NCBI RefSeq assembly: GCF_900108335.1
Contig: NZ_FNVT01000012.1
Location: 248,001 to 312,000, forward strand
Direction: 5' to 3'
DNA: 64,000 nt
Source: Nonomuraea solani
GTDB taxonomy: Bacteria > Actinomycetota > Actinomycetes > Streptosporangiales > Streptosporangiaceae
Part shown: positions 25,753 to 34,736 of the stretch, in pieces
Layout: each line of letters opens with the position of its first letter
Position numbering within the stretch: the stretch's first letter is position 1
Position numbers and translations under genes: made by a program
Notes under the pieces: model-generated
The model's database searches: none
Seen by the model: the letters and a program-made list of their open reading frames with translations, nothing else
What the model was told of the DNA's origin: nothing

Positions 25753-27312
25753 ATGGTGAGCGTCGCGGAGATTACCCCTGTGGACCACTCCGCCCCTGGC
25801 CGGACAGCGCGCGCGCTGTCCATGTTGCGCAGGCATCGGGTGTTCGCCGCGGCCTTCGGCGTCGGCGCCGTGCTGCGGCTCATCACCATGCTCGGCTACG
25901 GCCCGGCCATGTGGTTCAACGACTCCTACGAATACGTCTCGGTGTCGTTGCACCCACGGCCGCACCCGATCAGGCCCGACGGTTACAGCTTCTGGCTGAT
26001 GCTGCTCAAGCCGTTCCACAGTTTCACCCTGCTGACCTTCACGCAGCATCTCATGGGTCTGGCCACGGCGTGCCTGATCTACGCGTTGCTGCGGATCAAG
26101 TTCCGGCTGCCGAAGTGGGGGGCCACCCTGGCGGCGGCGCCGGTGCTGTTCGATGCCTACCAGATCCAGCTTGAGCAGATGGTGATGTCCGACACCCTGT
26201 TCCTGCTGCTCGTCGTGGGCGTGATCACGATGGTGCTGTGGAAGCGGCGGCTGACGTGGAAGGCGGGCGCGGTCATCGGCCTGCTGCTGGCGCTGACCTG
26301 GCTGACGCGCTCGATCGGCCTGCCGATCCTGGCGCTGGTGGTGCTCTATCTGCTGATCAAGCGGACCGGCTGGCGGCCGATCACGGCCGTGATCACGGTG
26401 TGCGCGATTCCGGTGATGGTGTACATGGGGTGGTTCGCCTCGGCGTACGGCAAGTTCGCCATGACCAACAGCGACGGCCTCATCCTCTACATGCGCACGG
26501 CCATCTTCGCCGACTGCAACAAGATGGACATCGACAAGTACAAAGAGGTCCAGCTCCTCCTGCTCTGCATCACCGACCCCGTCGACCAGCGCAAGGACCA
26601 CGCGCAGTGGTATCTGTGGGGCCAGGGCAACGGCAACGGCACGGGCACCGGCGAGGTGCTGCACCGCTGGGGCGCCAACAAGAAGTGGAGCGAGATCACC
26701 AACGACGCCGCCAGCAGGTTCGCGACCCGGGCCATCCTGTCGCAGCCCGGCGACTATCTGCAGGTCGTCGCGCGCGACTTCTTCCGCGCGTTCCACTGGT
26801 CGCGGCCCAGGTTCCCCGACGAGCCGACCTACCTGATGTACGAGTTCAAGCCGTACGAGCAGCTCGACGAGAACGGCCAGTCCAAGCGGCTGCCGAAGTG
26901 GGCCTCCTACGCGGGCGGCCGGACCGACACCGACGCGTTCAGCTACGAGCAGGGCCCGCCCGAGACGCGGATCGTGCACCCGTGGGCCGACATCATGAGC
27001 GCCTACCAGAAGGTGTTCTACCTGCGCGGCATCATGCTCGGCGGCATCCTGCTGATCGGCCTGTACGGCGTCGTGGTGCGCTGGCGCACGCTCGGCGGCC
27101 CGGTGGTGCTGCCCTGGCTGGGCGCGGTCGGGCTGCTGCTGGCCCCGGCTGCGACGGCGGAGTTCGACTACCGCTACGTGCTTCCGGCCGTTCCGCTGGC
27201 CTGCGTCGCGGCGGCGATCACGCTGCGCCGCGGCGTCAACTGGCGGGTCATTTGGGGGCGGCGGTCACCCAAGAACGCATCAGCATCCGAGCCCACCACT
27301 GTGTCTGCGTGA
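25753..27312 (+). CDS. Multi-pass membrane glycosyltransferase-like protein (GT-C fold)
   Basis: A 519-residue membrane protein with about ten hydrophobic segments. An early extracytoplasmic loop carries NDSYEYV, the kind of acidic pair used as catalytic residues by GT-C enzymes such as Pmt/ArnT. A large hydrophilic loop spans about 250-420. The exact family and acceptor are not recognised. ATG at 25753 directly follows TTTACAGC; a GTG one codon later is possible. It is divergent from the GT2 gene, which may supply its lipid-linked sugar. Its last 65 bases overlap, tail to tail, the end of the Pmt gene on the other strand. Confidence 0.75.
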   Translation: MVSVAEITPVDHSAPGRTARALSMLRRHRVFAAAFGVGAVLRLITMLGYGPAMWFNDSYEYVSVSLHPRPHPIRPDGYSFWLMLLKPFHSFTLLTFTQHLMGLATACLIYALLRIKFRLPKWGATLAAAPVLFDAYQIQLEQMVMSDTLFLLLVVGVITMVLWKRRLTWKAGAVIGLLLALTWLTRSIGLPILALVVLYLLIKRTGWRPITAVITVCAIPVMVYMGWFASAYGKFAMTNSDGLILYMRTAIFADCNKMDIDKYKEVQLLLLCITDPVDQRKDHAQWYLWGQGNGNGTGTGEVLHRWGANKKWSEITNDAASRFATRAILSQPGDYLQVVARDFFRAFHWSRPRFPDEPTYLMYEFKPYEQLDENGQSKRLPKWASYAGGRTDTDAFSYEQGPPETRIVHPWADIMSAYQKVFYLRGIMLGGILLIGLYGVVVRWRTLGGPVVLPWLGAVGLLLAPAATAEFDYRYVLPAVPLACVAAAITLRRGVNWRVIWGRRSPKNASASEPTTVSA

Positions 27313-28843
27313 TCGTCTCGGCGACCAGCACCGGATGGAGCCACCAGAAGTTGATCAGCACGATGAGCGCGAACGCCCCCACGACCGCGGCCCCGGTGGC
27401 GCGCCTGGTGGGCGAGGCGTCCTGTCTGCCCATGATCAGCCCTGCCATCAGCACGACCGCCAGCACCATGAACGGCACCACGGGGATCATGTAGAAGAGG
27501 TACATCGTGCGGTTGTCGGCGATGGCGTAGTAGAACCACGGCAGCCAGCCCACCGCGAACGCCAGCAGCACGGCCCCGGCCCGCCAGTCGCGGGAGGAGA
27601 CGTACCAGACGACGAGGCCGAGCAGGGCGAGCGCGGCGCCGAACCAGAGCGCCGGCGTGCCGACTCCGAGCACGGCCTGCGAGCACTTGGCGGCCCCGCA
27701 CGCCGAGGGCGGCAGGTCCGCCGGATACCAGAAGGAGACCGGCCGTAACAGCAGCGGCCACTGCCAGGGCTCCGACATGTAGTGGTGATACTCGTCCAGG
27801 CCGCTGTGGTAGCCGAGCACCTGCCGCTGGTAGGCCACCCACGACCGCATCGAGTCGAAGAGGAAGAACCCCGGCCCCGCCGAGGTGGCCTGCTCCCAGT
27901 TGCGCCCCCAGCCGCCCGCCGTGGCGAACCAGCCGGTCCACGAGGTGAGAAAGGTCACGGCGGGCACGAGGGCCATCGCTCCGAACCCGCCCGGCAGGTC
28001 GTACGCCAGCGCCCCCCGGTACGGCTCCCGCAGCCCCAGCGCCCGCCTGGCCCCCATGTCCCACAGGAGGCTCATGACCGCGAACGCGATGAGGAAGAAG
28101 ATCCCCGACCACTTGACCGCGCACGCGGCCCCCAGGCAGAGCCCGGCGGCCAGCCGCCAGGGCCGGAACCCGAGCCGCGGGCCCATCTCGTTGATCGCGC
28201 TGCTCGCGTACCAGCCGACCAGCCGCCCCCTGGCCTGGTCACGGTCGGCGACCAGGCAGGCGAACCCGGCCAGCACCCAGAACATCAGGAAGATGTCCAG
28301 CAGCGCCGTCCGCGAGAGCACCAGGTGCAGGCCGTCGAGCGCCAGCAGCAGCCCGGCCAGGCAGCCGAGCAGCGTCGAGCGGGTCATCCGGCGCGCCACC
28401 CTGGCCAGGACCAGGATGGACAGCGTCCCGGCCAGCGCCGCGACGAAGCGCCAGCCGAACGGGTTCATCCCGAACATCCACTCGCCCACCGCGATCATCC
28501 ACTTGCCGAGCGGCGGGTGGGCCACGAAAGAGGCGCAGTCGACCGGTTTGGCGCACTGCTGGAAGATGTCCAGGTTGTCGGTGATGAGGCGCTGGTCGGC
28601 GATGGGGTTCTTGGCGTCGCCGAGCATCATGCGCTCGACGCCGTGCTGGAGCAGCGAGTACGCGTCCTTGACGTAGTAGGTCTCGTCGAAGACGACCGCC
28701 TTGGGCTCGCCGAGCCGGACGAAGCGCAGGATCCCGCCGAAGAGCGCGACCGCGAGCGGGCCGGACCAGCCCAGAAGGGCCGTGCCCTGCATGGGCGGGA
28801 CCAGCCGTCCCGCCGACACCGCCCAGTTCCTCACGTTGCGCAC
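27248..28843 (-). CDS. Polyprenyl-phosphate-mannose:protein mannosyltransferase, copy A
   Basis: A 531-residue GT39 O-mannosyltransferase acting on secreted proteins outside the membrane with polyprenyl-phosphate mannose as donor. The catalytic loop FDETYYVKDAY carries the Asp-Glu pair, and VAHPPLGKWMIAVGEWMFG and SRTALLDIFLMFWVL are typical of actinobacterial Pmt. About ten membrane segments are visible. GTG at 28843 lies one base past the rsmI stop; the ribosome site is weak, so the start may be a few codons off. It reads in the same direction as rsmI, directly downstream. A paralogue lies on the other side of rsmI. Confidence 0.92.
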   Translation of the reverse strand: MRNVRNWAVSAGRLVPPMQGTALLGWSGPLAVALFGGILRFVRLGEPKAVVFDETYYVKDAYSLLQHGVERMMLGDAKNPIADQRLITDNLDIFQQCAKPVDCASFVAHPPLGKWMIAVGEWMFGMNPFGWRFVAALAGTLSILVLARVARRMTRSTLLGCLAGLLLALDGLHLVLSRTALLDIFLMFWVLAGFACLVADRDQARGRLVGWYASSAINEMGPRLGFRPWRLAAGLCLGAACAVKWSGIFFLIAFAVMSLLWDMGARRALGLREPYRGALAYDLPGGFGAMALVPAVTFLTSWTGWFATAGGWGRNWEQATSAGPGFFLFDSMRSWVAYQRQVLGYHSGLDEYHHYMSEPWQWPLLLRPVSFWYPADLPPSACGAAKCSQAVLGVGTPALWFGAALALLGLVVWYVSSRDWRAGAVLLAFAVGWLPWFYYAIADNRTMYLFYMIPVVPFMVLAVVLMAGLIMGRQDASPTRRATGAAVVGAFALIVLINFWWLHPVLVAETITQTQWWARMLMRSWVTAAPK

Positions 28844-28844
28844 C

Positions 28845-29693
28845 CTATGGCGTGGCAGATCTCCTGTGAACCAGGTCGTACAGCTCTCGTTTGGGGATTC
28901 CGGCGCCCTTGGCCACGTCGGCGATCGCCAGCTTGCTCTGGGTGCCCTCGGCCACCCGGCGGTCCACCTCCGCGACCAGCGCGTCGAGGTCCGGCTCGCC
29001 CTCGCCCGGGGTGTGCCCGGCGACGACGACCGTGATCTCGCCCTTGACACCCGGCTCCGCCCAGGCGGCCAGTTCGGCGAGCCCGCCCCTGCGGACCTCC
29101 TCGTAGGTCTTGGTCAGCTCCCGGCACACCGCGGCCCGCCGCTCGGCGCCGAACGCCTCCGCCATCGCCTCCAGGGAGTTCGCCAGCCGGCGCGGCGACT
29201 CGAAGAACACCATGGTGCGCTCCTCCTCCGCCAGGGCGGCCAGGCGGCGGGCGCGGTCGCCGGTCTTGCGCGGCGGGAAGCCCTCGAAGCAGAACCGGTC
29301 GCTGGCCAGCCCGGACACGGCCAGCGCGGTGGTGACGGCGCTCGGCCCCGGCAGCGCGGTGACCGGGACGCCGGCCTCGATCGCCAGGTGCGTCAGGCGG
29401 TAGCCGGGGTCGGAGACGCCCGGCATGCCCGCGTCCGTGATCACGACGACCGTGCGGCCCTCCTTGAGCGTCTCGACGAGCTCCTTGGCCCGGCCCACCT
29501 CGTTCTGGTCGTAGTAGGACACCACCCGGCCGGTGATCTCCACCCCGAGGTCGGCCGCCAGCCTGCGCAGCCGCCGGGTGTCCTCGGCGGCCACGACGTC
29601 GGCTTCTCCGAGCACCTCGCGCAGCCGGGGCGAGACGTCGCCCGCCTGACCTATGGGGGCTCCTGCCAGCACCAACCTGCCGTTCACAGTCAC
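28845..29693 (-). CDS. rsmI: 16S rRNA (cytidine-1402 2'-O) methyltransferase
   Basis: A 282-residue tetrapyrrole-methylase-fold enzyme that methylates C1402 of 16S rRNA. The N-terminus GRLVLAGAPIGQAGDVSPRL and the motif VAAEDTRRLRRL are RsmI signatures, followed by ITDAGMPGVSDPG and ALPGPSAVTTALAVSGL (SAM binding). GTG at 29693 is chosen because it precedes the family start by three residues; the frame continues upstream only as the antisense of the second Pmt gene. It lies between the two Pmt paralogues, divergent from one and directly upstream of the other. Confidence 0.94.
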   Translation of the reverse strand: MTVNGRLVLAGAPIGQAGDVSPRLREVLGEADVVAAEDTRRLRRLAADLGVEITGRVVSYYDQNEVGRAKELVETLKEGRTVVVITDAGMPGVSDPGYRLTHLAIEAGVPVTALPGPSAVTTALAVSGLASDRFCFEGFPPRKTGDRARRLAALAEEERTMVFFESPRRLANSLEAMAEAFGAERRAAVCRELTKTYEEVRRGGLAELAAWAEPGVKGEITVVVAGHTPGEGEPDLDALVAEVDRRVAEGTQSKLAIADVAKGAGIPKRELYDLVHRRSATP

Positions 29694-29771
29694 CTGACCA
29701 TTGTGGCAGGGCATCCCAATTAGACCGTGTTTCTTGGGTAACCACCGCTCTGGGGCCCGTACGATGTCCGA

Positions 29772-31409
29772 ATGGCGGTGACCGATTCCCCGTACCAGGC
29801 CTACGACAGCTCGGAGGTCGGCGAGAGCCATCCTCAGACGCGGTCCGTACGCGATCGGGTCATACCTCCCATGCGCGGCAGCGTGCTCTGGGGGTGGGTC
29901 GGGCCGCTGCTCATCATGGTGTTCGGCGGGATCATACGTTTCATCAACCTCGGCCATCCCAAGGCCGTGGTGTTCGACGAGACGTATTACATGAAGGACG
30001 CGTTCTCGCTCATCACCCACTGGGTCGAGCGGGTCACGATCAAGGACGCGGACAAGGCGATCCTCGCCGGCAACCTCAACATCTGGCAGTCGTGCTCCCC
30101 TCAGGAGCTCGACAAGTGCGCCTCCTACGTCGTCCACCCGCCGCTGGGCAAGTGGATGATCGGCGTGGGCGAGTGGATGTTCGGGCTCAACCCGTTCGGC
30201 TGGCGGTTCGCGGCGGCGGTGATCGGGACGCTGTCCATCCTGATCCTGGCCAGGGTGGCGCGCCGGATGACCCGCTCGACGCTGCTCGGCTGCTTCGCCG
30301 GCCTGCTGCTGGCCCTCGACGGCCTGCACTACGTGCTCTCGCGGACGGCGCTGCTGGACATCTTCCTGATGTTCTGGGTGCTGGCCGCGTTCGCCTGCCT
30401 GGTGGTCGACCGTGACCAGGCGCGGGAGCGGCTGGTCGCCTGGTACGAGAGCTCGCCCATCTCACCGCAGGGGCCGTCGCTGGGCATCAGGTGGTGGCGG
30501 ATCGGGGCCGGGGTGTGCCTGGCCCTGGCGATGTCGGTCAAGTGGTCGGGGCTGGCGTTCGCGGTGGCGTTCGCGATCATGTCGCTGCTGTGGGACTTCG
30601 GCGCCCGGCGGGCCGTGGGGCTGCGCCGGCCGTATCGGGGGGCGGTCGCCAAGGACGTGCCCCAGGGGTTCGTGGCGTTCGCGGTCGTGCCGTTCGTGAC
30701 CTACATGGCCACCTGGACGGGCTGGTTCGCCACGGCGGGCGGCTACGGCCGCAACTGGGACCAGGCCACCTCGGCGGGCAACCCGCTCTTCTTCGTCTTC
30801 GACTCGATGCGGTCGTGGATCCAGTACCAGTGGCAGGTGTTCACCTTCCACAGCGGCCTGGAGACCTCGCACCCCTACATGTCCGAGCCGTGGCAGTGGC
30901 CGCTGCTGCTGCGTCCCGTCGCCTTCTGGTATGAGGGCAGGCAGGAGACCTGCGGCGTCAAGGACTGCTCGGAGGCCGTGCTCGGGGTGGGCACGCCGGT
31001 GATCTGGTTCGGCGCGGTGGCCGCGCTGGTGGCCCTGATCGCCTGGTACGTCTCCTCGCGCGACTGGCGGGCCGGGGCCGTGCTGCTGGCCTACGGCATG
31101 GGCTGGCTGCCGTGGTTCTACTTCGCGCTGGCCGACAACCGCACGATGTTCCTGTTCTACGCCATCCCGATGGTGCCGTTCATGATTTTGGCCATCACGC
31201 TCTGCGCCGGGCTGCTGATCGGGCCTTCGGCCCCGGCGGCCAAGGGCGGCGCCACGCCGGTACGGCGTACAGTGGGGGCCGCTGTCGTGGGCGCCTTCGC
31301 GCTGCTCGCGCTCATCAACTTCTGGTGGTTGCATCCCGTCCTGTCCGCCGAGCTGATCCCGTACACGGAGTGGAAGGCGCGCATGTTGTTCGAAAAACGG
31401 TGGATATGA
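29772..31409 (+). CDS. Polyprenyl-phosphate-mannose:protein mannosyltransferase, copy B
   Basis: A 545-residue GT39 enzyme strongly resembling copy A along its length: FDETYYMKDAF, VVHPPLGKWMIGVGEWMFG, SRTALLDIFLMFWVL and HPYMSEPWQWPLLLRP recur almost unchanged. It has an extra 30-residue hydrophilic N-terminus. The divergent Pmt-rsmI arrangement here matches M. tuberculosis Rv1002c-Rv1003, so this is probably the ancestral copy and A the additional one (inference). The start ATG at 29772 has a modest upstream site and 78 bases to the rsmI start. Confidence 0.93.
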   Translation: MAVTDSPYQAYDSSEVGESHPQTRSVRDRVIPPMRGSVLWGWVGPLLIMVFGGIIRFINLGHPKAVVFDETYYMKDAFSLITHWVERVTIKDADKAILAGNLNIWQSCSPQELDKCASYVVHPPLGKWMIGVGEWMFGLNPFGWRFAAAVIGTLSILILARVARRMTRSTLLGCFAGLLLALDGLHYVLSRTALLDIFLMFWVLAAFACLVVDRDQARERLVAWYESSPISPQGPSLGIRWWRIGAGVCLALAMSVKWSGLAFAVAFAIMSLLWDFGARRAVGLRRPYRGAVAKDVPQGFVAFAVVPFVTYMATWTGWFATAGGYGRNWDQATSAGNPLFFVFDSMRSWIQYQWQVFTFHSGLETSHPYMSEPWQWPLLLRPVAFWYEGRQETCGVKDCSEAVLGVGTPVIWFGAVAALVALIAWYVSSRDWRAGAVLLAYGMGWLPWFYFALADNRTMFLFYAIPMVPFMILAITLCAGLLIGPSAPAAKGGATPVRRTVGAAVVGAFALLALINFWWLHPVLSAELIPYTEWKARMLFEKRWI

Positions 31410-31500
31410 TCGGTTTCTTAAGGTAGTCGCTGTGCAAGACCCAATACGCACCGGATTCGGTCATCGTCAGGCCCGGGGTCGATACGGCAAACTTCGAGGC

Positions 31501-32700
31501 ATGAGTGCACCGGATGTCACCGCCCTACTCGCCGAGTTGGAGCGATCTCAGCCGGACCTGGCCGAGGAGGCCAGGACCGCCGTCGAATGGTTGACGGGTG
31601 GGGAGCCGTTGGAGACGGTGACCCAGCTCGACGTCTGCGAGTTTCTCTGGTACACGTTGCCGATCAAGGTCGGGCCGCTCAAGGCGGACGGCGACCACGA
31701 GCGCCTGGCACGTTCCCTGGGGCGATTGCTCCAGCTCGGCGGCCTGGAACGATACGCCGCCCTGTGCGTGTCCCCGACGACACTCAAGATCCTGCGCACC
31801 TACGCCCGTGAGGGCGAGGACGCGGGCACCAGCGCCTACCAGCAGGCGCTCGAAGCCACGGGTGTGCTCCCGCCCGACGTGCCCGAACTCCAGTGGAGCA
31901 TGATCATGGGGCCGGAGGAGCTGGGCGCGCACATCGCCTGCTCCGCCGCGCTCGAACTGGCGATCCTGGCCGGCGACGAGGTCGACCGGGCCGCCCTGAC
32001 CCGCCGCTGGCTGACCGAGCCCCGCACCGAACTGGGCGGGGACAGCTGGCTCAACCGAGTGCACGGCGAGCGGCTCAACCGCTGGGTGCTGGGGCGCGGC
32101 CCGGCCAGGCGCGAGCTGGCGCAGCCGTTCGAGGTACGCCTGCACGCCCCCGTGACCCCGCAGCCGCTGCCCGCGCTGCACCGGCTGCTGTCCCTGGCCG
32201 CTTCAGGGGAGAGCCTGCCGTTGCGGCTGGCGCCGTCCCCCGAGGCGCTCAGGCTGCGCGACCTGGCCGAACGCGAGCTGGGTGCGATCAGCCGCGACGG
32301 CGCCAAGCTGGTCATCACCGACTACGGCAAGCGGCTGCTCAAGTCGCCCAAGTCCATGTGGCGGGCGGTCACCCGGCTGCTGCTGGCCAGGGGCGAGCAC
32401 GAGTTCGAGGTGTCGGCCAGGGAGGCCGCGCTGATGCTGCTGGCCAACGGCACGCTGATGTCGCCGGGCGAGCTGCGCGAGCGGGTGGCCGAGGTGGTGG
32501 GCGGCGAGGGCTGGCATCCCGCCAGGACCGTGGACGACGTGGCGGCGCCGGTCGCCGACCTGGTCGCCCAGCTCACGGCCCTCGGGCTGGCGTTCAGCGA
32601 CGAGCTGGCCGTGCGGATGGACCGCCCGGGACAGCTCGCCGCGCTGGCGGCGCTGCGTGCCCACGCCCTGCGTCCGAGGAAGTACGTCAGCTCCGGGTGA
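31501..32700 (+). CDS. Conserved hypothetical protein, 399 residues
   Basis: No family recognised with confidence. The protein is soluble, acidic to neutral and mostly helical. The C-terminal half contains a segment LVITDYGKRLLKSPKSMWRA that recalls the winged-helix-like tail found in some actinobacterial proteins annotated near the pRiA4b ORF-3 family, but this is a weak resemblance. The N-terminal 100 residues have conserved-looking LDVCEFLWYTLPIK. ATG at 31501 is taken from coding character; no strong ribosome site is visible. It is co-directional with the DUF5996 gene 73 bases downstream. Confidence 0.75.
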   Translation: MSAPDVTALLAELERSQPDLAEEARTAVEWLTGGEPLETVTQLDVCEFLWYTLPIKVGPLKADGDHERLARSLGRLLQLGGLERYAALCVSPTTLKILRTYAREGEDAGTSAYQQALEATGVLPPDVPELQWSMIMGPEELGAHIACSAALELAILAGDEVDRAALTRRWLTEPRTELGGDSWLNRVHGERLNRWVLGRGPARRELAQPFEVRLHAPVTPQPLPALHRLLSLAASGESLPLRLAPSPEALRLRDLAERELGAISRDGAKLVITDYGKRLLKSPKSMWRAVTRLLLARGEHEFEVSAREAALMLLANGTLMSPGELRERVAEVVGGEGWHPARTVDDVAAPVADLVAQLTALGLAFSDELAVRMDRPGQLAALAALRAHALRPRKYVSSG

Positions 32701-32773
32701 CCCCTGTGAGCTGCCCGAACACTACGATTAGTTACGATTGCGGGGAAACGCTCTAGGCCGGAGGGGGGCCGTC

Positions 32774-33706
32774 ATGGAGCTGTTCCCTGCCATGCCGCTC
32801 GCGGAGTGGACGGAGGCCAAGGAGACCTTTCACCGGTTCGCGCAGATCGTCGGGAAGATCCGGCTCGCGTCGAGCAACCGGCGCAACCACTGGTGGCAGG
32901 TCCCCTTCCACCCGACCGGGCGTGGGCTGACGACCCGGCCGATGGGCGGGCTGGGCGAGCAGCCGCTGTTCTGTGTCGACTTCGACCTGGTCCGCCACCG
33001 GCTGGTGGTGGACGTGTTCGACGGGCGCAGCTCGGAGTTCAGCCTGATCGGCAGGTCGGTGGCGTCGTTCCACGACCGGCTGTTCGAGACGCTGGCCGGG
33101 CTGGGCATCCGGCCGGAGATCTGGGCCGTGCCGTTCGACATGGGCGACGACACGCCGTTCGCCGAGGACACCCTGCACGCGCGCTACGACCCGGTGCTCA
33201 TCAACCGATATTGGCGGATCCTTTCGCAGGTGGTGCAGCTCCTCGACCGCTTCGCCGCCGACTTCGCCGGCAAGACGAGCCCGGTGCACCACTTCTGGCA
33301 CACGTTCGACATCGCGGTCTCCCGGTTCACCGGGCGTGTCGTCCGGGTCTCGCCTGATACCGACCCGGTCGCCCGGGAGGCCTATAGCTGGGAGGTCATC
33401 AGCTCCGGGTTCTGGTTTGGCGACAAGGAACGCCCGTGGCCGGCCTTCTACAGCTACACCGCGCCGGAGCCGGCCGGGCTGGAGCGCGAGCCGCTGCGCC
33501 CGGCCCAGGCCGAGTGGCTGGCCGCCCGGGGCAGCCATCTGGCGGTGCTGCGGTACGACGACGTACGGGTCATGGAGGATCCGGTGGGCGCCGTGCTGGA
33601 GTTCCTGGACAGCGCGTATCAGGCGGGGGCCCGGCTGACCGGGGTCGACACGGAGACGCTGGCCTCGCCCGGAGGCGTCACGGACCCGTACTACGAAAGG
33701 TCCTGA
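32774..33706 (+). CDS. DUF5996 family protein
   Basis: A 310-residue cytoplasmic protein matching the actinobacterial DUF5996 pattern: WTEAKETFHRFAQIVGKIRL and RRNHWWQVPFHPTGRGLTT at the N-terminus, HHFWHTFDIAVSRFTGR in the middle and WPAFYSYTAPEP near the end. Function unknown; the abundance of Trp, His and Phe in conserved patches suggests a ligand or catalytic pocket. ATG at 32774 follows GGAGGGGGG. A strong hairpin lies just after the stop. Confidence 0.85.
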   Translation: MELFPAMPLAEWTEAKETFHRFAQIVGKIRLASSNRRNHWWQVPFHPTGRGLTTRPMGGLGEQPLFCVDFDLVRHRLVVDVFDGRSSEFSLIGRSVASFHDRLFETLAGLGIRPEIWAVPFDMGDDTPFAEDTLHARYDPVLINRYWRILSQVVQLLDRFAADFAGKTSPVHHFWHTFDIAVSRFTGRVVRVSPDTDPVAREAYSWEVISSGFWFGDKERPWPAFYSYTAPEPAGLEREPLRPAQAEWLAARGSHLAVLRYDDVRVMEDPVGAVLEFLDSAYQAGARLTGVDTETLASPGGVTDPYYERS

Positions 33707-33710
33707 ACGC

Positions 33711-33747
33711 GTGAACGCCCGCCCTCCGGAGAGGGCGGGCGCTTCAC
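33711..33747 (+). terminator. Hairpin terminator after DUF5996 gene
   Basis: GCCCGCCCTC pairs perfectly with GAGGGCGGGC around a CGGA loop (33718-33740), extended by GTGAA/TTCAC. There is no T-tract, as is common in high-GC actinobacteria. It starts five bases after the stop codon and probably serves both directions. Confidence 0.75.
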
Positions 33748-33912
33748 GAGTGCGTGTACCGGTGTGCAGGTCGCCTCTCGGCGAAAGGCACAACGCGGCT
33801 CCAGCCGAACGGTAGTCCGCGAAGGCAATAGGTGAGGCCCGGGGACACTGGACACACCGGCCACGCTGTATGTAACCACACCTGGGGGCCGTACATTCCC
33901 CGGCGCGGCCGA

Positions 33913-34088
33913 TTATTTTCCGGCGAGTCGCGCGGGCGCCAGGAGAATCGCCGCAAAAGCCAGCAAACCGGCCACGCCGCCGATCCAGGCGATCGCCAAC
34001 CGGCGTGGCCGGCCGGCAGGCCGCCAAGCAGCGCGTACGTCACCGCCCCGCGCCGGCCGGCGGTGAGGTCGTCGTAGAGGCCGGTCAC
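33913..34088 (-). pseudogene. Broken small membrane-protein gene downstream of TetR
   Basis: A GTG overlapping the TetR stop (GTGA) opens a frame MTGLYDDLTAGRRGAVTYAL, then enters nonsense. Shifting frame in the repetitive GGCCGGCCGGCC run near 34010 continues as RRLAIAWIGGVAGLLAF and ends at TAA 33913, giving a coherent protein of about 58 residues with one membrane helix. This reads as a recently frameshifted small membrane gene coupled to tetR. It is also possible that both pieces are chance. The rest of the gap (33748-33912) shows nothing recognisable. Confidence 0.35.
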
Positions 34089-34702
34089 TCCTTGAGGGCG
34101 CCGTGCAGGAACAGGTCGACCAACTCGGCCGAGGTCAGCGGGGACGCGCCCCTGCCCACCGCCATCGTCAGGAACTGGAACGCCTCGGCGAGTTGTTCGG
34201 GGGCCAGCCTGAGGGAGTCGCGGTCGGGCTCGAACAGGCCGGTCAGGACGTCCCGGCTGGCGGCCATCGACGCCTCGCGGCTGAACGCGGGCGAACGCTC
34301 TCCCTCGGCCTGGGCTTCCCTCAGGGCGGCTTCACGGCGGAGGCCGCCGGAGGCGGCGAGGGCGCCGGCGACCGCGCCCATGCGGGCCAGGTGGCTGCGC
34401 ATCGTGTCGGCCGCCTCGACCAGCCGTTCGGCCAGTGGCTGGTCGAGGGAGATCGAGGCGACGTGGGCGAGCGTGTCGTCCGGCCGCGCCGCCTCCGCCA
34501 TGCAGGCGGCCAGCAGCGTCTCCTTGTCGCCGAAGGCACGGAAGATCGTGCCTTCGCCGATGCCCGCCGCGCGGGCGACCTGGGCGGTGGTCACGGAGGT
34601 GCCGTATTCGACCACCAGGGGCAGGGCCGCGCGGACGATCATCTCGCGGCGCTGTTCTGGGCTCATCGCCGGCGCACGACGCCGGCCTGTGGTGTCCGTC
34701 AT
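34085..34702 (-). CDS. TetR-family regulator
   Basis: A 205-residue repressor. HTH region: VVEYGTSVTTAQVARAAGIG then EGTIFRAFGDKETLLAACM. The remainder is the helical ligand-binding domain; effector unknown. ATG at 34702 lies 13 bases from a perfect 22-base palindrome at 34715-34736, the likely autoregulatory operator. The gene is read in the same direction as the sigma-factor gene upstream. Confidence 0.9.
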   Translation of the reverse strand: MTDTTGRRRAPAMSPEQRREMIVRAALPLVVEYGTSVTTAQVARAAGIGEGTIFRAFGDKETLLAACMAEAARPDDTLAHVASISLDQPLAERLVEAADTMRSHLARMGAVAGALAASGGLRREAALREAQAEGERSPAFSREASMAASRDVLTGLFEPDRDSLRLAPEQLAEAFQFLTMAVGRGASPLTSAELVDLFLHGALKE

Positions 34703-34714
34703 GCTTTCGACAGT

Positions 34715-34736
34715 ACGGAGTGAGTACTCACTCCGT
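34715..34736. promoter_or_regulatory. Perfect 22-base palindrome, TetR operator
   Basis: The half-site ACGGAGTGAGT is followed directly by its exact reverse complement. It is centred 24 bases before the TetR ATG, and its last base is part of the stop codon of the sigma-factor gene upstream. TetR dimers bind such palindromes, so autoregulation is the simplest reading. Confidence 0.8.

Noticed and set aside
29694..30329. Upstream extension of rsmI by 200 codons
   Set aside because: The extension is the antisense of the second Pmt gene; the RsmI N-terminus fits GTG 29693.
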